Below are positions 33,991-47,000 of a stretch of 64,000 bases of DNA, piece after piece. Both the position numbers and the translations under genes were made by a program. The notes under the pieces were generated by a model, which was not told the origin of the DNA, ran no database searches, and was given only the letters and a program-made list of their open reading frames with translations. Position 1 is the first letter of the stretch, and each line of letters opens with the position of its first letter. Source of the DNA: Limnephilus marmoratus (Eukaryota; Arthropoda; Insecta; Trichoptera; Limnephilidae); contig OU862927.1 in assembly GCA_917880885.1 (NCBI GenBank), forward strand, positions 35,677,571 to 35,741,570, written 5' to 3'.

Positions 33991-34675
33991 AGTATAAAGC
34001 ACTGTCATCAATTTAACCACGGATGAACCCATAAGGTGAACCGAAATGGCACAAATAGACTAAAGATAGAGGAAGTTTATTTGTCTACCATAGACAACAT
34101 AATCGCTTTCTACCTACTCCATCAATTCATTAGCCCAATAAATTATTTAAAAAATGAAAATGCTTCAAAACAGAAAAATGTGAAACGTTTTCCCAGGATA
34201 ATAACAGTTCCAGTGGCATCATTCAGATTTGCCGAAGCAAAGTTTAAAAACGAATTACAGAGCGTAATTCACACCTGGCGGGGGCGGCGAGTGGAAGGTC
34301 CATAGCGAATGGCTGCCAGGCCGAGGCTAAGCGTTAAAGATAGTTCAACAACAGCTGTCAAGTGAACTCGCCGGGCCGGGTACCTTGGCTGACACCGACT
34401 CCAAAAATAACAATCGTACATATTGACGAGTATAAAAAGTAAGTTGATTATTAAGTTGTAGAAGAATACGAAATTATTTTTTTACTTTTGAGTGCAATTT
34501 TTGAAGTGGTTTTTTTGTTTTGTTAAATTTTTTGTTTTATTCCTACTATATACCCTACAAAGGAGATATATATAGAGAGATATGTTATATACTACACCAA
34601 AGGAGACTTGCGTGGGACTGTGGATTTATCTTCATATATCTGAACTGAGTACCGGTGTATTATATAAATATTTTA

Positions 34676-34801
34676 TTGCTATCTTATTCTCTCGCAGGCT
34701 AAATCCTATAGTTGTTTGTGATTATCTCTTTCTAGTGTCGCTCGTTTCCGTTTCATCGTGTTTCAAATCACAACGGTGCTAAAAAAGTTTTCACTTCAAA
34801 A
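34676..34801 (+). repeat. Dispersed repeat R3
   Basis: TTCTCTCGCAGGCTAAAT ... GTTTCAAATCACAACGGTGC ... TTTTCACTTCAAAA, shared with 50150-50283 and, reversed, 27948-28175. Confidence 0.7.
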
Positions 34802-34890
34802 AGGTTAGCAGAAGAAATGTTAAGAATTGAAAAAAATTGGAATATCTTGTGGGGATAAGCAGTAAAATAAGATTTCTAATTATATATCTA

Positions 34891-34896
34891 TTTAAT
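34891..34896 (-). terminator. Candidate poly(A) signal of MRPL44
   Basis: ATTAAA on the minus strand, 42 bases after the MRPL44 stop codon. Assigned by position only. Confidence 0.4.
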
Positions 34897-34937
34897 ACAT
34901 CACTTAAACATAACATTTACACAAGGTTGGGCAATAT

Positions 34938-35095
34938 TCAGGAGGCCTGGATGGACTTGGTCCGAGATGTTCTCTGTTTGGGTAGAACCTGCAGACGGTA
35001 GTTGATGGGCACCATATTGTCTGGAGTCCCGAAGAACACCTTCAAACCTTCCCTGGCAGCCATTTCCTTTGCAATCGGGATGTTTTCACCAAAGC
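34938..35095 (-). CDS. MRPL44: MRPL44 exon 5 (C-terminus)
   Basis: 158 bp including TGA. It encodes the last dsRBD helix (A-K-E-M-A-A-R-E-G-L) and a basic tail. A candidate poly(A) signal ATTAAA on the minus strand lies at 34896-34891. Confidence 0.9.
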
Positions 35096-38000
35096 CTGGA
35101 ACAACAAAATATGGATTGAATGAAGGGTAAAAAGTCACATTATATAAAAGAATCCAAGAGGAATTGTGCGGCTGTCAAAGCAATACATGGGGTGAGGTTT
35201 GTCCAGGTCTTGGCGGCAGATGCGTCTGCCTATCAACCAGTTGAGGGAGACCCTTTAACCTTGAGCTAGACTCTCTCGACCCAATGCCTTGCACTGCAGT
35301 GGGAGGATTGGATTCATACATCCGTCACTCCTGGATACACTGACCACCAGATTCCTAACCACCTCTCATACCCTTTTCCTTCTCAGAACTTCCTTTCCTT
35401 ACTTTCATTAACCCCTCAGGCCTCGATGATATTTGTCAGAGGGCCAAAATATTTTTGTTTCGCAATAAAATCAAAATAAATGGAATATTATATCCAAAAA
35501 CTGTTTTGAAAAGGTGATGAAATATGCTTTCTATTTTTACAATTCAAAATAAACATAATTTTTTTTTAATATAATGCATGCAAACATAAAAAAGTTTTAA
35601 AAATGGGCCACCTTAAGTTTTTTCCAACAAAAATTACTAATAATGAAAAAAATATATAAACACCGACACATTTTAATAGGCAAATGTATTTTAAGTTTTT
35701 TCCAACAAAAATTACTAATAACGAAAAAAAAATATAAACACCGACACATTTTAATAGGCAAATGTATTATAAAGGTTATCGTCGATTCACTTTTTTGTCA
35801 AGTAAAAATAATTAATAAAAAGTCCCCAAAGATTCATAAATTTTTTTTCAAAAAATATGCGGTCTGTAACTTCTGATTCATAAAGGCGTACATTTTAATT
35901 ATTTTGTGGTTATCTTTTAGATTTAAATATAAAGCAGGATTTTTTCTCTTTCTAAAACCGTTTAGATCATATTTCTAACCAAGATAGTAAGGGAGACACG
36001 GCGATTTCTATGATACCTGTATGAATTGTTCAGAAAACCGAACAAATGGACCTAACTGGTTAAAAAGACCCTCCACACAGCATCCATAAATATGACATAG
36101 ACCCTAAGGGAAATTATATTCCTAAGGGCCAGTTGCATCGAAAATAGTTAAAGTAAGGTTTAAGGTTAAATATTTAAACTGAGTTTAAGCCCTAACTAAA
36201 GTTAAGCTACAATTCAACAAAATTGAGTTGCACCATGGCCGCACTATCTAAGATTAAAGTTACCAGTGTTGCCACCGAAATGGCTTCGAATTTTCCTTGT
36301 ATTTGATGTTTGTTGATAAAAACTTACACACCATTATTTTTACGCATGTCAACACTATACAGTTCCGCGCGCATCCTCATTGTCTTTGACGGCTTGACGC
36401 ATTAATAAACAACTTTGACGTCTATAAAGCAAGTTTTGAGTTCAGGTTATTTGAGTTGCAGTGTTTAAAACTAAATAAAAATGGATAAAATCACAAAGTA
36501 AGTAGGTTTTATTATTGTCGTATGTACATTTTATTCGACTTTTTATGTTATTTTCTTCTCAATACGACGAACTTTATTTTCAGAGAGAGGTCTTCCAACT
36601 TCAGCGCCGAAGATGTTATTTTGCTGAGGGAGCTTGTGGATGCTCACAAAAACATTCTTTTAAATAAAAAAAGTGATGCTGTGCATGTAAAAGAAAAAGA
36701 CCAGACATGGGAACTATTGGCTACTAAGTACAACGCATCCTGTCCAGCAAACCGTTACAGATCCACAAAACAATTAAGAAATAAATTTGAAAACTTGAAA
36801 AAGTCTGCCAGAAAGGTTTGTAGATTGTCACACGTTGCTTTCTCATGTCATAAATTATGTGAAAATTAAAATAATGAGTCAAATGTTTTCCAGGAATCTT
36901 CACAGTTCATAAAAGAACGTCGGAAGACTGGAGGGGGTCCGCCGCCATGCAAGCTCAGTGACAATGCTTCATGGATGCAAGGAGCCATGCAGCTATCCAT
37001 GGAAGGGATCACATCGGAATTTGATGACGATGCTTCTATAAGTAAGTTCTACATACGTACATTTACATACGTACAGTTCTACATCGTATGATTAGCATTC
37101 CAAACCATGTTACTTTCATTCACAGTTATGGATTGCGATTAATCATTTATCTATGTCAAATTATTTAGTTTTTAACCAAATCCAACATTCTGTTTTAAGC
37201 TGCTGAAATTCTGCCGAGCGCACAGATCCCGCCGAGCGCACAGATCCCGCCGAGCGCACAGATCCCGCCGAGCGCACAGATCCCGCCGAGCGCACAGATC
37301 CCGCCGAGCGCACAGATCCCGCCGAGCGCACAGATCCCGCCGAGCGCACGTATCACCCGAAGAAGCGACTGTCGAAGAAGCGGACATACAGACACCGTGT
37401 TTGATGGAATTTGTAAGGAATATTTTTTTATAATTTATTTATTTAATAACAACAGTATAAATATACCATAATCACTTATTACATGTCACAAAATCATTGT
37501 TAATTAAGTATATGAAATTCAACACCTTTTGAGGTCCAAGGATGCAGATTCTATTTATTTATGATTAATTATTAAAAATAGGCACTCCTTTTAAAAGGCT
37601 TATTCTATAAGCACAATTCGTGTTGAAAGGGGAGAAATCATTTACCCGCTATGAGTATGGAACTTGACCCCCCCAACTGTATAACTTATTCTTCCCACAA
37701 TAATATGGAATAATTATATCTTTATAGGTGACGGTGGAAGACCCCCCACTTCCTTGTGCAACAGAATTTCAAGGTGTAGCGACTAAACGCTTATCAATGA
37801 CACCATCCCTGAAAAGTGAGTTCAGTTGTGCCATAAGTATTATAATGGAGTGCTGCTACCTACCCTGATGTGTCAGTGAGGCACGGAACTGAATGCTGTT
37901 GAAATGAGACCCCTGAGGCGTGCGTGTTGTAAAACCATGTATGATTGTGTGAGAAATGTGGATATCCGCAAAGAATACAAGACTCGAGAACCGTGCGTGT

Positions 38001-41000
38001 TGTATGACCATGTATGGCTAATGTAAGCGTAATAAGTACATTAAGAAATGGACCCTCAGGCAGGGCCGCCGAGAGGGCACGTTGGTCAAGTCTGAAACTT
38101 GGGGCCCGGGACCCGGATTTTTGACTAATAAAAGCCAATGACACTCGTAGGCCCGTAAAAAATGGTCTGGCCAGAAACTTGGACTTTGATGATGTCATAA
38201 ATAGCTTTACAAACAAGAAAAGTAGAAAAGCAATATTGTAGATGACAATTTCTATTGGCCTATATTATTATTTTATAGTTTGTGGAGTTTTTACTATAAT
38301 TTTAAAATTATTCGAATTTAGGGTGGGTTTCTTCATTTACCGAGAATGCTAAATGCAATGCTAATTGTAAAAGTAAACGATCGAAATTTAAAATTTAAAC
38401 GAAAATTCTATGCATTTGACCGTTTACTTTTACAATTTGCATTGCATTTAGCATTCTCGGTAAATGAAGAAACCCACCATTAGCATTCCATTACTAACGT
38501 ATCTGTGTTGATATTATAATAATTTAATTTAGCCTTAAGATATAATGAACAACGTAGAATATGTAAATACACACACATAGTAGCCTAAAACAATAAACAC
38601 AAGTATTTTATTTTGAGTATTCACCATAACTTTTTAAATATTTCCATTGAATAATTATGCTAAATTAGAATGATTGGTATAATGGTATACGATACTAGAA
38701 AATAAGAAAAGGTAATGAAATAGTATTTCTAGCAGTAGCAGGTTAGCATGACATTTTAATTGTTTTCTCTCTTCCCCCCCCCCCCCCCCGGTAAGTTGGG
38801 GGGAGGAGGCCCGGTATAGTCTACTAGACTTGGGGTCCAGATTGGCTGTCAGCGGCCCTGCCCTCAGGTGGTTTGGGCATGTAGAGCGAATGAACGAAAA
38901 AGTAGTGTAAAAAGAATATATTACGCAAATGTGAATGGTAGAAGAAGTTGGGACACCCGAAGAAGACATGGCACGATCAAGTGAATCTGATACTAGAGAT
39001 GATCCATGTCAAGAGTCAGAATAATAGAAGAGTATGTATGAGACCGAGTTGTTTGGCGGCCCGTCCTCCCTGCCTACCCCTGCAGAAACAGCATGATTAG
39101 TTATACTTAGTTATAAGTATTATAGAAACTTAATATCTGAACAGCATCCAGCAAAATGTTTCAATACATTTGCATAAACCTACTTACTTTCTAAGGTTTT
39201 TAATTTAATGTAATATTTTTTTAGGTCTGTCAAGGAAAAGAAAAGCGTCTACACCAAATGATGTCCGCAGAAATTTCATGGAACTGGCGGAAGTCCAAAA
39301 AAAATCTGTAGATTTAACTACAGAACTAGATGTAGAACACAAAAAAATTCTTCATGAACAGGAATATAGGCACCGTGAAGCTATATTTGAATTAAAGATT
39401 AAACATATGAAACACTTGCATGAGCTGAAAGTTAAAAAAATCGAAGAGGAAAACCGAAGGGATAATGATTTCCCCGTTATAATAGATTGAAAGAATATAG
39501 CTTATTTTCTTGTTCATGAAGAATTTTCTTGTTGCTTGTGAATTTTTTACATTAATTAATAAATATAAATACATTTTATTTTTAAATTAATAAATACTTT
39601 ATTTTATACAAAAAAATTACAATAAATGAGCAAAATAACTGTTTACAAGATTTTGTCTTATGTCATTATTACCCTGCCCAACATTTTCAGGAAAATGTCC
39701 TCCATCAATTTCTTGGAGAATGACAGCAAAGTCTGGAGGTTCCGTGACATTGTTGTCGGTGCATATGTTATGCAAGACTGCTGTGGCAACGATCACGGCT
39801 TCCACTCTTGTGGCATCAATTCTTAGTTTCATCCCCACTGCGGGAAAACGCCTTTTCCATATCCCGAAAGTCCTTTCTACCACATTTCTGGTCCTGATTT
39901 GGCTTTCATTGTATAAAAGTTCAGCGTCAGAAAGAGGATTTGCCAGTGGGGTTAATAAATAAGGTTTTACCGCATAACCACGATCGCCAACCAGGTGTCT
40001 GGCTCCATAGAGCCCGTCTTCCAGTTTTCCTTTAATTCTGGAGTTGTTAAAAATGGTGCTATCATGTGTGGAACCTGGCCATCTTGCCACAATGTTGGTT
40101 ATTTTGCACTTGGCATCCACTATTGCTTGCACATTGTAGGAAAAGTAATCTTTACGGTTACGGTAATACTCAGCATTGTTCCCTCCAGGAGAGAGAATTC
40201 CTACATGGGTGCAGTCAATGGCACCAATTGTATTAGGAAATCGAGCAATGCTGTAAAACTCATTGGCACACCGCTGTATTTCATTCTCTGTTTGTGGAAA
40301 TACAATGTATTGTGGCCGAAGGCGGGCTATTGCTCTGCTAACCCTGTCTACTATACGCGAGACAGTACTTTTATGCACCCCAGAGATGTCTCCTGTACAT
40401 CTCTGCATCGTTCCTGTTGCATAAAAGTGCAATGTTATTAGAATCTGGTCCGCAGCACAAACAGCATAATTTCTGAAATGACAAAAAAATAAATTCAGTG
40501 CTATTGCATTTATTAAAATATTATTTTGGCAGTTACATACAATATAATTATGCTAATATATTATCAATAGAATTGTAGATACATTAGTTTAATTAAACTT
40601 ACTTGTTTGTAGACGTTGTGATGTCATTGGCAATGAGTGATGTTAATTGCCTAACCATACTTTTCGACATCCGAAATCTGGCGATAAAATCCATTTCTTC
40701 CCACAGGAAATGATCGGTTCGTGGTTTAAATTGTTTCTTCTTTCTATTTCCCACATATTCTAAAATCAATCGATTATCAAAACCCGGATGGTCAGACATT
40801 TTTTCAACTATTTTCTCTTCAAACAATATTTCGTTCCTTGGTGACGGATGACAGCTGCAAAATTAAATTTAAACTGTCAACATCGTTGGGTTAAATAAAA
40901 GTAACTATTTTGTAACTATTTAGTTAACTTTTATTTAAACGAAGTTGAAACAACCCATTTTTGTAAGAAATGACAAAAAAGTTACTATTATTTAACTTTA

Positions 41001-44000
41001 ACTAAAAAGTAACTTTAACTATTTTCGATGCAACTGGCCCTAAGGGAGTTAACCCCTCTGAATTTTCGTGAATATTCACTTGTGATGTCTCAAACGAAAT
41101 GACATTTTACGAAAACTTTGTGTTATTACCGCTTCACAATTAAAGCTCTATAAATGAAACATTTCTAAACGTAGCCGAATAGTAAAAACTTTTTTAGAAA
41201 GGTTACAAAATAAGCTTTCGAATTATTATATTACAAATAAATTTTGACATTTGTAAATATTAAAATTTAGAATGCAAACATTAAAAAAATGTTAAAATGA
41301 CTCATGTGATGTTTTTATGTGACAACGGTACTAAAATCACAGATTATGTAAACAACAATACTTATTCTATTGTATAAATGTATAATAAACACTTTTGTCA
41401 CCTCACTTTTTTATCATTTCATATAAAAATTAACAATGTAGAGCGCAGTCGCGCTGCCCGTAGGAAATTTGGCGGGTGAAATTATTTGTCAGACTGCGCG
41501 AATGACAGAATATTCTTATTATGTATTTCTATGGACAACTTGATAGGGATGTACAGCTTGATCCACTAATCGACCTTTTACTTTTTGTTTTAGGGATGTC
41601 ACTAAAAGAATAACGGAGTTAGAACGATTTCTATGGAGACTGACTCGTTGACGTGTAAACACGCTTATTGTACTTGACTGCTATCGTATTTTTAATGCAT
41701 ATAAATGCTTACGTTGCTGACCGGTTAAAGTTAAAAAACAAAGTTTGAAAAATCATGCTTACTTTCGCAAAACAGGTTTTTATCCACATAGATTCCCACT
41801 CGGTAACATGCGAGAATCGTGTTCTTTGCACTCTCGCTGATTAACCGCAGCTCTGGTTCGTTCATTTCCGCCTTCTTCATCAGCTCCTGCAGAAGCTCCA
41901 TGGGCCGCTCCACAGCCCAGAGCTCGTTGACGTCCTGGTGGTGGAGCATGGTGATGACAAAGTCCCGGACGAAATGGCCGGCACGGGCCTCATCCGACGA
42001 CCGAATGAGGGCCGATACGATGGCCTTAAAGGTGTTGGAGAGGATTTCTTCGGTCACTGGGTATTCCTGGAAGAGAAAAGATTTATGATTGAGTTTCCGT
42101 TGAAGAAGATTATAACACTTTATTGTGGAAATCCATAGATAATAGAAATGAAAAGAACATGCACGGTACATGAGCAAAAGAGCCAGCCAGAGTAAAGGGC
42201 GCCTTCCATTGCGAGCGGAAAAGAGTAGAGCGGAGCGGAGTGGGAGCTGAGCGAAATAGTTTTGACCTTCCATCAAAAAAGAGTCACTTAGAAGATAGGC
42301 GTTTGCCTTCCACTGCCCGTGCGAGAAATGAGTGGGGCGAGCGGAGCCAGGTCAATGAAAAATGAGAAATAGTTTTGCGCTTCCATTGAAAACGAGTCAG
42401 TATCGCTTTGTTCGAAGTGAACGGAGTGATTTTTGTGATGTCAAGTACTGATTCTAGTGAATATGATTCTGACAGCATGTATGCAATGAAAAAAAATGTG
42501 AAGTATGAATTAAATGTACATTTATAAAAATAATCTTATCTCAAAAATGTAAAAACTTTAAAAAAATAATTTACTTTCTTATTTCCGCCAATATCATAAA
42601 CCAATGATGGTTTTCTAAGCCGATTCCTTTATGTTGACAATCTTTGCTAGTCGTATCCTATAAACGAAATTGGCAAACGGCTTCAATAAACACCTCCATC
42701 TCGACAAAAACGCAGCGAGGCAATTGAATTGGCTACAGTTCTTGAGCGGAGTCCGCTAGAAACTAGTCGGCGATGGTGTGCGCGAGCGGTCTCTTTCGGA
42801 CCTATTTTAACAAGTTCGATCCGCTCCGCTCTTCTCGTTCCTGATGGAAGCACTTGTACGCAGTTAACGTGTGCGAGTCGAGCGGAGATCGTACGGAGTC
42901 CGCTCCGCTCGCATTAGCGGAGCGGACTCGTTCGAAACTATTTAACTCGTTTAGTCCGCTTCGCTGGCCTCGTTCTTGATGGAAGCACTTGTATGCAGTT
43001 AATGTTTGCTAGTCGAGCGGATTCCGTAATGAGTCCGCTCCGCTCGCAGTGGAAGGCGCGCTTAAAGTTAGCCTCCCAAAAGCTGGGCGTACTGTACAGG
43101 GCCCGCAGATACTTTAATAGTACACAACTGCTAACCCTGAACAAATCACAAGTGTGCCCCACGGTTGAATTTGGCAGTCACCTCTGGTCTGGAGCTCCAA
43201 AACACCTAAAAAATACCCTCGACTCTGTGCAAAAACGGGCGGTCCGTTTGATAGATTCTCCCATCTTAACAGACGGATTGCAATCTTTAGAGCACAGACT
43301 TCGGGTGGGAATGCTATCCTTGTTCTACCGGTATTACAATGGAAGATGCTCCGAGGAACTAACATCATTGATCCCTTCGGCACCGGTGCATAGTCGGGAA
43401 ATACACCAAACATGTGTGACATTTGTGACATGAGAACGGGTCGCTTAAAGTAGTATGGATAGTGATGGTTAAATTGTTGGGAATTTATTTTTGAGGAATG
43501 TAATGTAATTTTCGGGAAATTTCATTTAAATGGTGAAATCTCCAAACTAACCAATGAAGTTGTCTCCTATAGTGAAATTTCATAAATGTGTTATGTTAAT
43601 TTTTCTGAGGACTGAACTTTTTGGATATTTGGAAAATACCAAGGATTGTCAAAATGTTGATATTTGCGGCCAACCGATAAGTTTTCTTTTAATATCACGG
43701 CATACAAAGCTCCGGGCCAAAAAGGGCCCTTTCTCTTTCATCATGAGTTTATATTATTTGGTTGTTAAAAATTTTGCTTTATTAAAAATTATTTGTAAGA
43801 GGACATTGCTGTAAAATGGGGAGGTTAAACTTTACGGAGGATTTGTTTTGGTTTTTTATGTGTGGTATGTACGTTGTCGTCGTACCGGGCGAAGCAGTTT
43901 GTAGATGCGTTGTCATGGGTGTCTACGCAAGACTTAAAATGTATTTTTTTAATAGAGGGATTTCAGAGTCAATGTGGAGTTGGGATACCCTTATCCATTT

Positions 44001-47000
44001 GGGAGCTCCCAGGGCTATGCGTATGGCTTCATGTTGGAATGTTTGTAGTTTTTCCAGTGAGACTATGAAACGTGAGCCCATGGCCGATAAGTTGTACTGA
44101 ATTGAGTCCTTGTGTGACATCACGGGACACAATTGTGTAAGTTTTACCAAAATTTTTTGAAAGATCATAACTTTGTCATTTTTGGAGACATTGAAAAACT
44201 AATTTACTTTTCTTTTAACACAGCAAACTTATTTTGTGGCACCATTTTGATTCAAATTAATAAAATACTTAGTTTTTACCACTTTTATTGTTTACAAAAC
44301 CAACATGTTTCGTGAGCAACGCTCACTTATTCAGGGTTTTTTATTGATAATTTACTTTGTTCCACGATGCCCTGGGTTCCTGATGGGTTTGTTCTGCTTT
44401 CCGCCAATGGCAAAGCCAAGATCTAATCAACAAGGTTGGATCTGCACGATATGTACAATCGATTAGCACTTGCGGCCAGTACTGCAGTATTTCTCGTACT
44501 GTTATGCTGTGTTATTTAACTCTTAATGCATGTTAATTTACCGCCGAATATTCTCACCGTTAAAAAGTACTACCGTTACTTTGTTGTGACAAGCTCAGGT
44601 TATGAGAGTAATGATTGTTTTGTATATGATTAAGGAAACTCACTTGAGAGAGTATAATGTCTTTGCAGCCGAGGTGTGAGGCCACATCAGCCAGGACCTC
44701 TGTTCTCATCAGGTGGTCTCTGATGGCCAGTATTCCCTCCAGAGGGAACTTGGGCAGGGCAGCTTCAAGGAAGGTCACAATGTACTCTCGCATGAATGCT
44801 TCTCCTGTAAAATAGGCAAATTAGGCACACATTTTAGGCAAATAAAACATATTAATTTCAGTTGTTGGTGCATGCATAAGTTGATAAGTGAGGCGAAATA
44901 TTCTTGCATAATGCGTAACATTTTTCAAGTTTAATGAACTTTTAATCCAAAAAAATAAAGAGACCTACATATCTCTAGGGAGCGTCAAAATATGCAATAA
45001 TAATTCGTGACCGACTGAAGGTTCAGTTTCGGCAAGTTTCGGCAGCAGTTTCGGTTTCTGCAGAAAATCTGCCAAAATCCTTCGGCCGCACCGAAACTCT
45101 GCGTTCGCGAATTAACGCGCGTCGTTCGGCTGACTTCAGGTGCGTTCGTGGCTTATGTGTCACCCGCCATCATCAGCGAGTTCGCATCAGCCGGTTAAAA
45201 TACTCAATTAATGAGGTCCTTCCTTTATAACGTAAGTGTTAATTATTGACAATTTTTGTTCCAAGGAGTATTTAACATATTTGTTCATTTTTGTTTGTTT
45301 TACAGATAATAAATAAAATAAATAAATACTTTTTCACACTACAATTACTGTTTTTTATTTCATTTAACACGTGTAATAAGAATGTTGTGATTGTAAACGC
45401 AATTAAAATTAAAATACTCAATTAATGAGGTCCTTCCTTTATAATGTAAATGTTGTTTATTGACAATTTTTTGTTCCAAGAAGTAGTTAAAATGGGGTGA
45501 AATGCAGATCCGGGCACCGTCTGGAAATTTAATAAAAAGGCACTTTCTAGATGAGAAAAGTGTGGAGAAGATGAGTAAAAAATAAATTAAGGCGCGCTCG
45601 GCAAAATTAAGGGAGATACAACCGTTCAAAGTATTTAAAAATTCACTTCGCGAACTGATATTGACAGTTCGTTCGCCATGTTTTCATTGCTTATGTTGGA
45701 TCCCAGACCTAATACAGATTTAATAGTACGCCAAAATCACAAACCATATTACACAAACCTAGCGTAGCCGCTAAACCACTTGAAAACTGGGATGTTTTTT
45801 TGCCGTGACGCGAGCAGGCGCTACGAAGGGGGCACTTTCTTTTCTATCACGAACCATGTTTAGCGTATTAGGTTATAAAAAAATGGCGGGCGGACGCGGG
45901 CGAACTGTCAATATCAGTTTGTAAAGTGAAATTTTAAATACTTTGAACGGTTGTATCTCCCTCAATTTTGCCGAGCGCGCCTTAATTTTTGTTTTATTCT
46001 GCTTTTCCACACTTTTCTCATCTAGAAAGTGCCTTTTTATTAAATTTCCAGACGGTGCCCGGATCTGCATTCCTCCCTTAAAATGTTTTGTTAATTTTTA
46101 TAATTGTTGGTTTTATAGCAGTATGTAATATTAAAAAAAAATATATATTTTCAACATACTTCAATTATTGTTATTTTTATTTCATTTAACACCTGTTAAC
46201 TGTCTGTATAAGTGTAAAAAATAACCCAAATAGATTAGAACAATAGATTTTTAACATTACTAAAAAAAGTTTCAGTTTCGGCCGAAACTGAGACAGATAC
46301 CGAAGATTTGGTTTCAGTTTCGGTAGAAATTCCTGTTTCGGTCGGACACTAATAATAATACACATAAAGATAATGCAAATATAATACACATAAAGATGGA
46401 CAACTAACTGACAGTTAGTCATCTCATACAGCGCTCCATATTCAATCACACCCGTGGGGTTGAATGTAATATTGGATGCAACTTTTATGTAAGTAAACGC
46501 TGCCTGGTCCTATATCTATTATGTAAATAAACATTGCCTGGTCCTATAGGTATCTTTTATATAAGTAAACGCTGCCTGGTCCTATATCTATTATGTAAAT
46601 AAACATTGCCTGGTCCTATAGGTATCTTTTATATAAGTAAACGCTGCCTGGTCCTATATCTATTATGTAAATAAACATTGCCTGGTCCTATAGGTATCTT
46701 TTATATAAGTAAATGCTGCCTGGTCCTATATCTTTAATGTAAATAAACCTTGCCTGGTCCTATGGGTATCTTTTATGTAAGTAAACGCTGCCTGGTCCTA
46801 TATCTTTTATGTAAATAAACCTTGCCTGGTCCTATAGGTATCTTTTATATATGTAAACGCTGCCTGGTCCTATATCTTTTATGTAAATAAACCTTGCCTG
46901 GTCCTATATGTATATTTTATGTAAGTAAATGCTGCCTGGTCCTATATCTTTTTTGTTCATACACATGTATTCTTTGAATGTTTATCTTCGTCACATTTTT

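Larger units (their letters stand above)
37840..39090 (+). mobile_element. RTE-like LINE fragment, split by a hAT MITE
   Basis: Plus-strand remains read L-N-A-V-E-M-R-P-L-R-R ... V-R-N-V-D-I-R-K-E, then W-F-G-H-V-E-R, and end with the G-R-P-R-K-T-W-type block and a CCTGCCTACCCCTGCAG end. Same family as 48290-48866. Inserted in the intron of the Harbinger Myb-like gene. Confidence 0.75.
36481..39490 (+). pseudogene. Harbinger Myb/SANT-like DNA-binding protein, frame broken at a repeat
   Basis: Exons that join well: 36481-36497, 36584-36815, 36894-37041, then 37200-37411, 37728-37815 and 39225-39490. Exon 2 has the trihelix-like pattern F-S-A-E-D-V-x-L-L-R-E-L-V ... W-x-x-L-A-x-x-Y-N ... Q-L-R-N-K-F-E-N-L-K-K of Harbinger Myb-like partners. 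The last exon is a Lys/Glu-rich coiled coil. The fourth exon has seven 18-bp units reading PSAQIP. The frame entering it differs from the one needed to leave it (V-S-P-E-E-A ... L-M-E-F), so a frameshift lies in or after the repeat. Intron 5 holds an RTE LINE and a hAT MITE. Confidence 0.75.
36126..41040. mobile_element. Complete PIF/Harbinger transposon, TSD TAA
   Basis: 4915 bp with perfect 29-bp terminal inverted repeats beginning GGGCCAGTTGCATCGAAAAT and a TAA duplication at 36123-36125 and 41041-41043. It holds the two genes expected of the superfamily, convergent: a Myb/SANT-like protein (plus) and a DDE transposase (minus). It lies in MRPL44 intron 4, inside an older S1/LINE-type tail (36066-36125). 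Confidence 0.95.

Noticed and set aside
37161..37395. Repetitive minus-strand peptides (Ser-Ala-Gly-Ser-Val-Arg repeats)
   Set aside because: Shadow of the 18-bp minisatellite, whose coding sense is the plus strand of the Myb-like gene.
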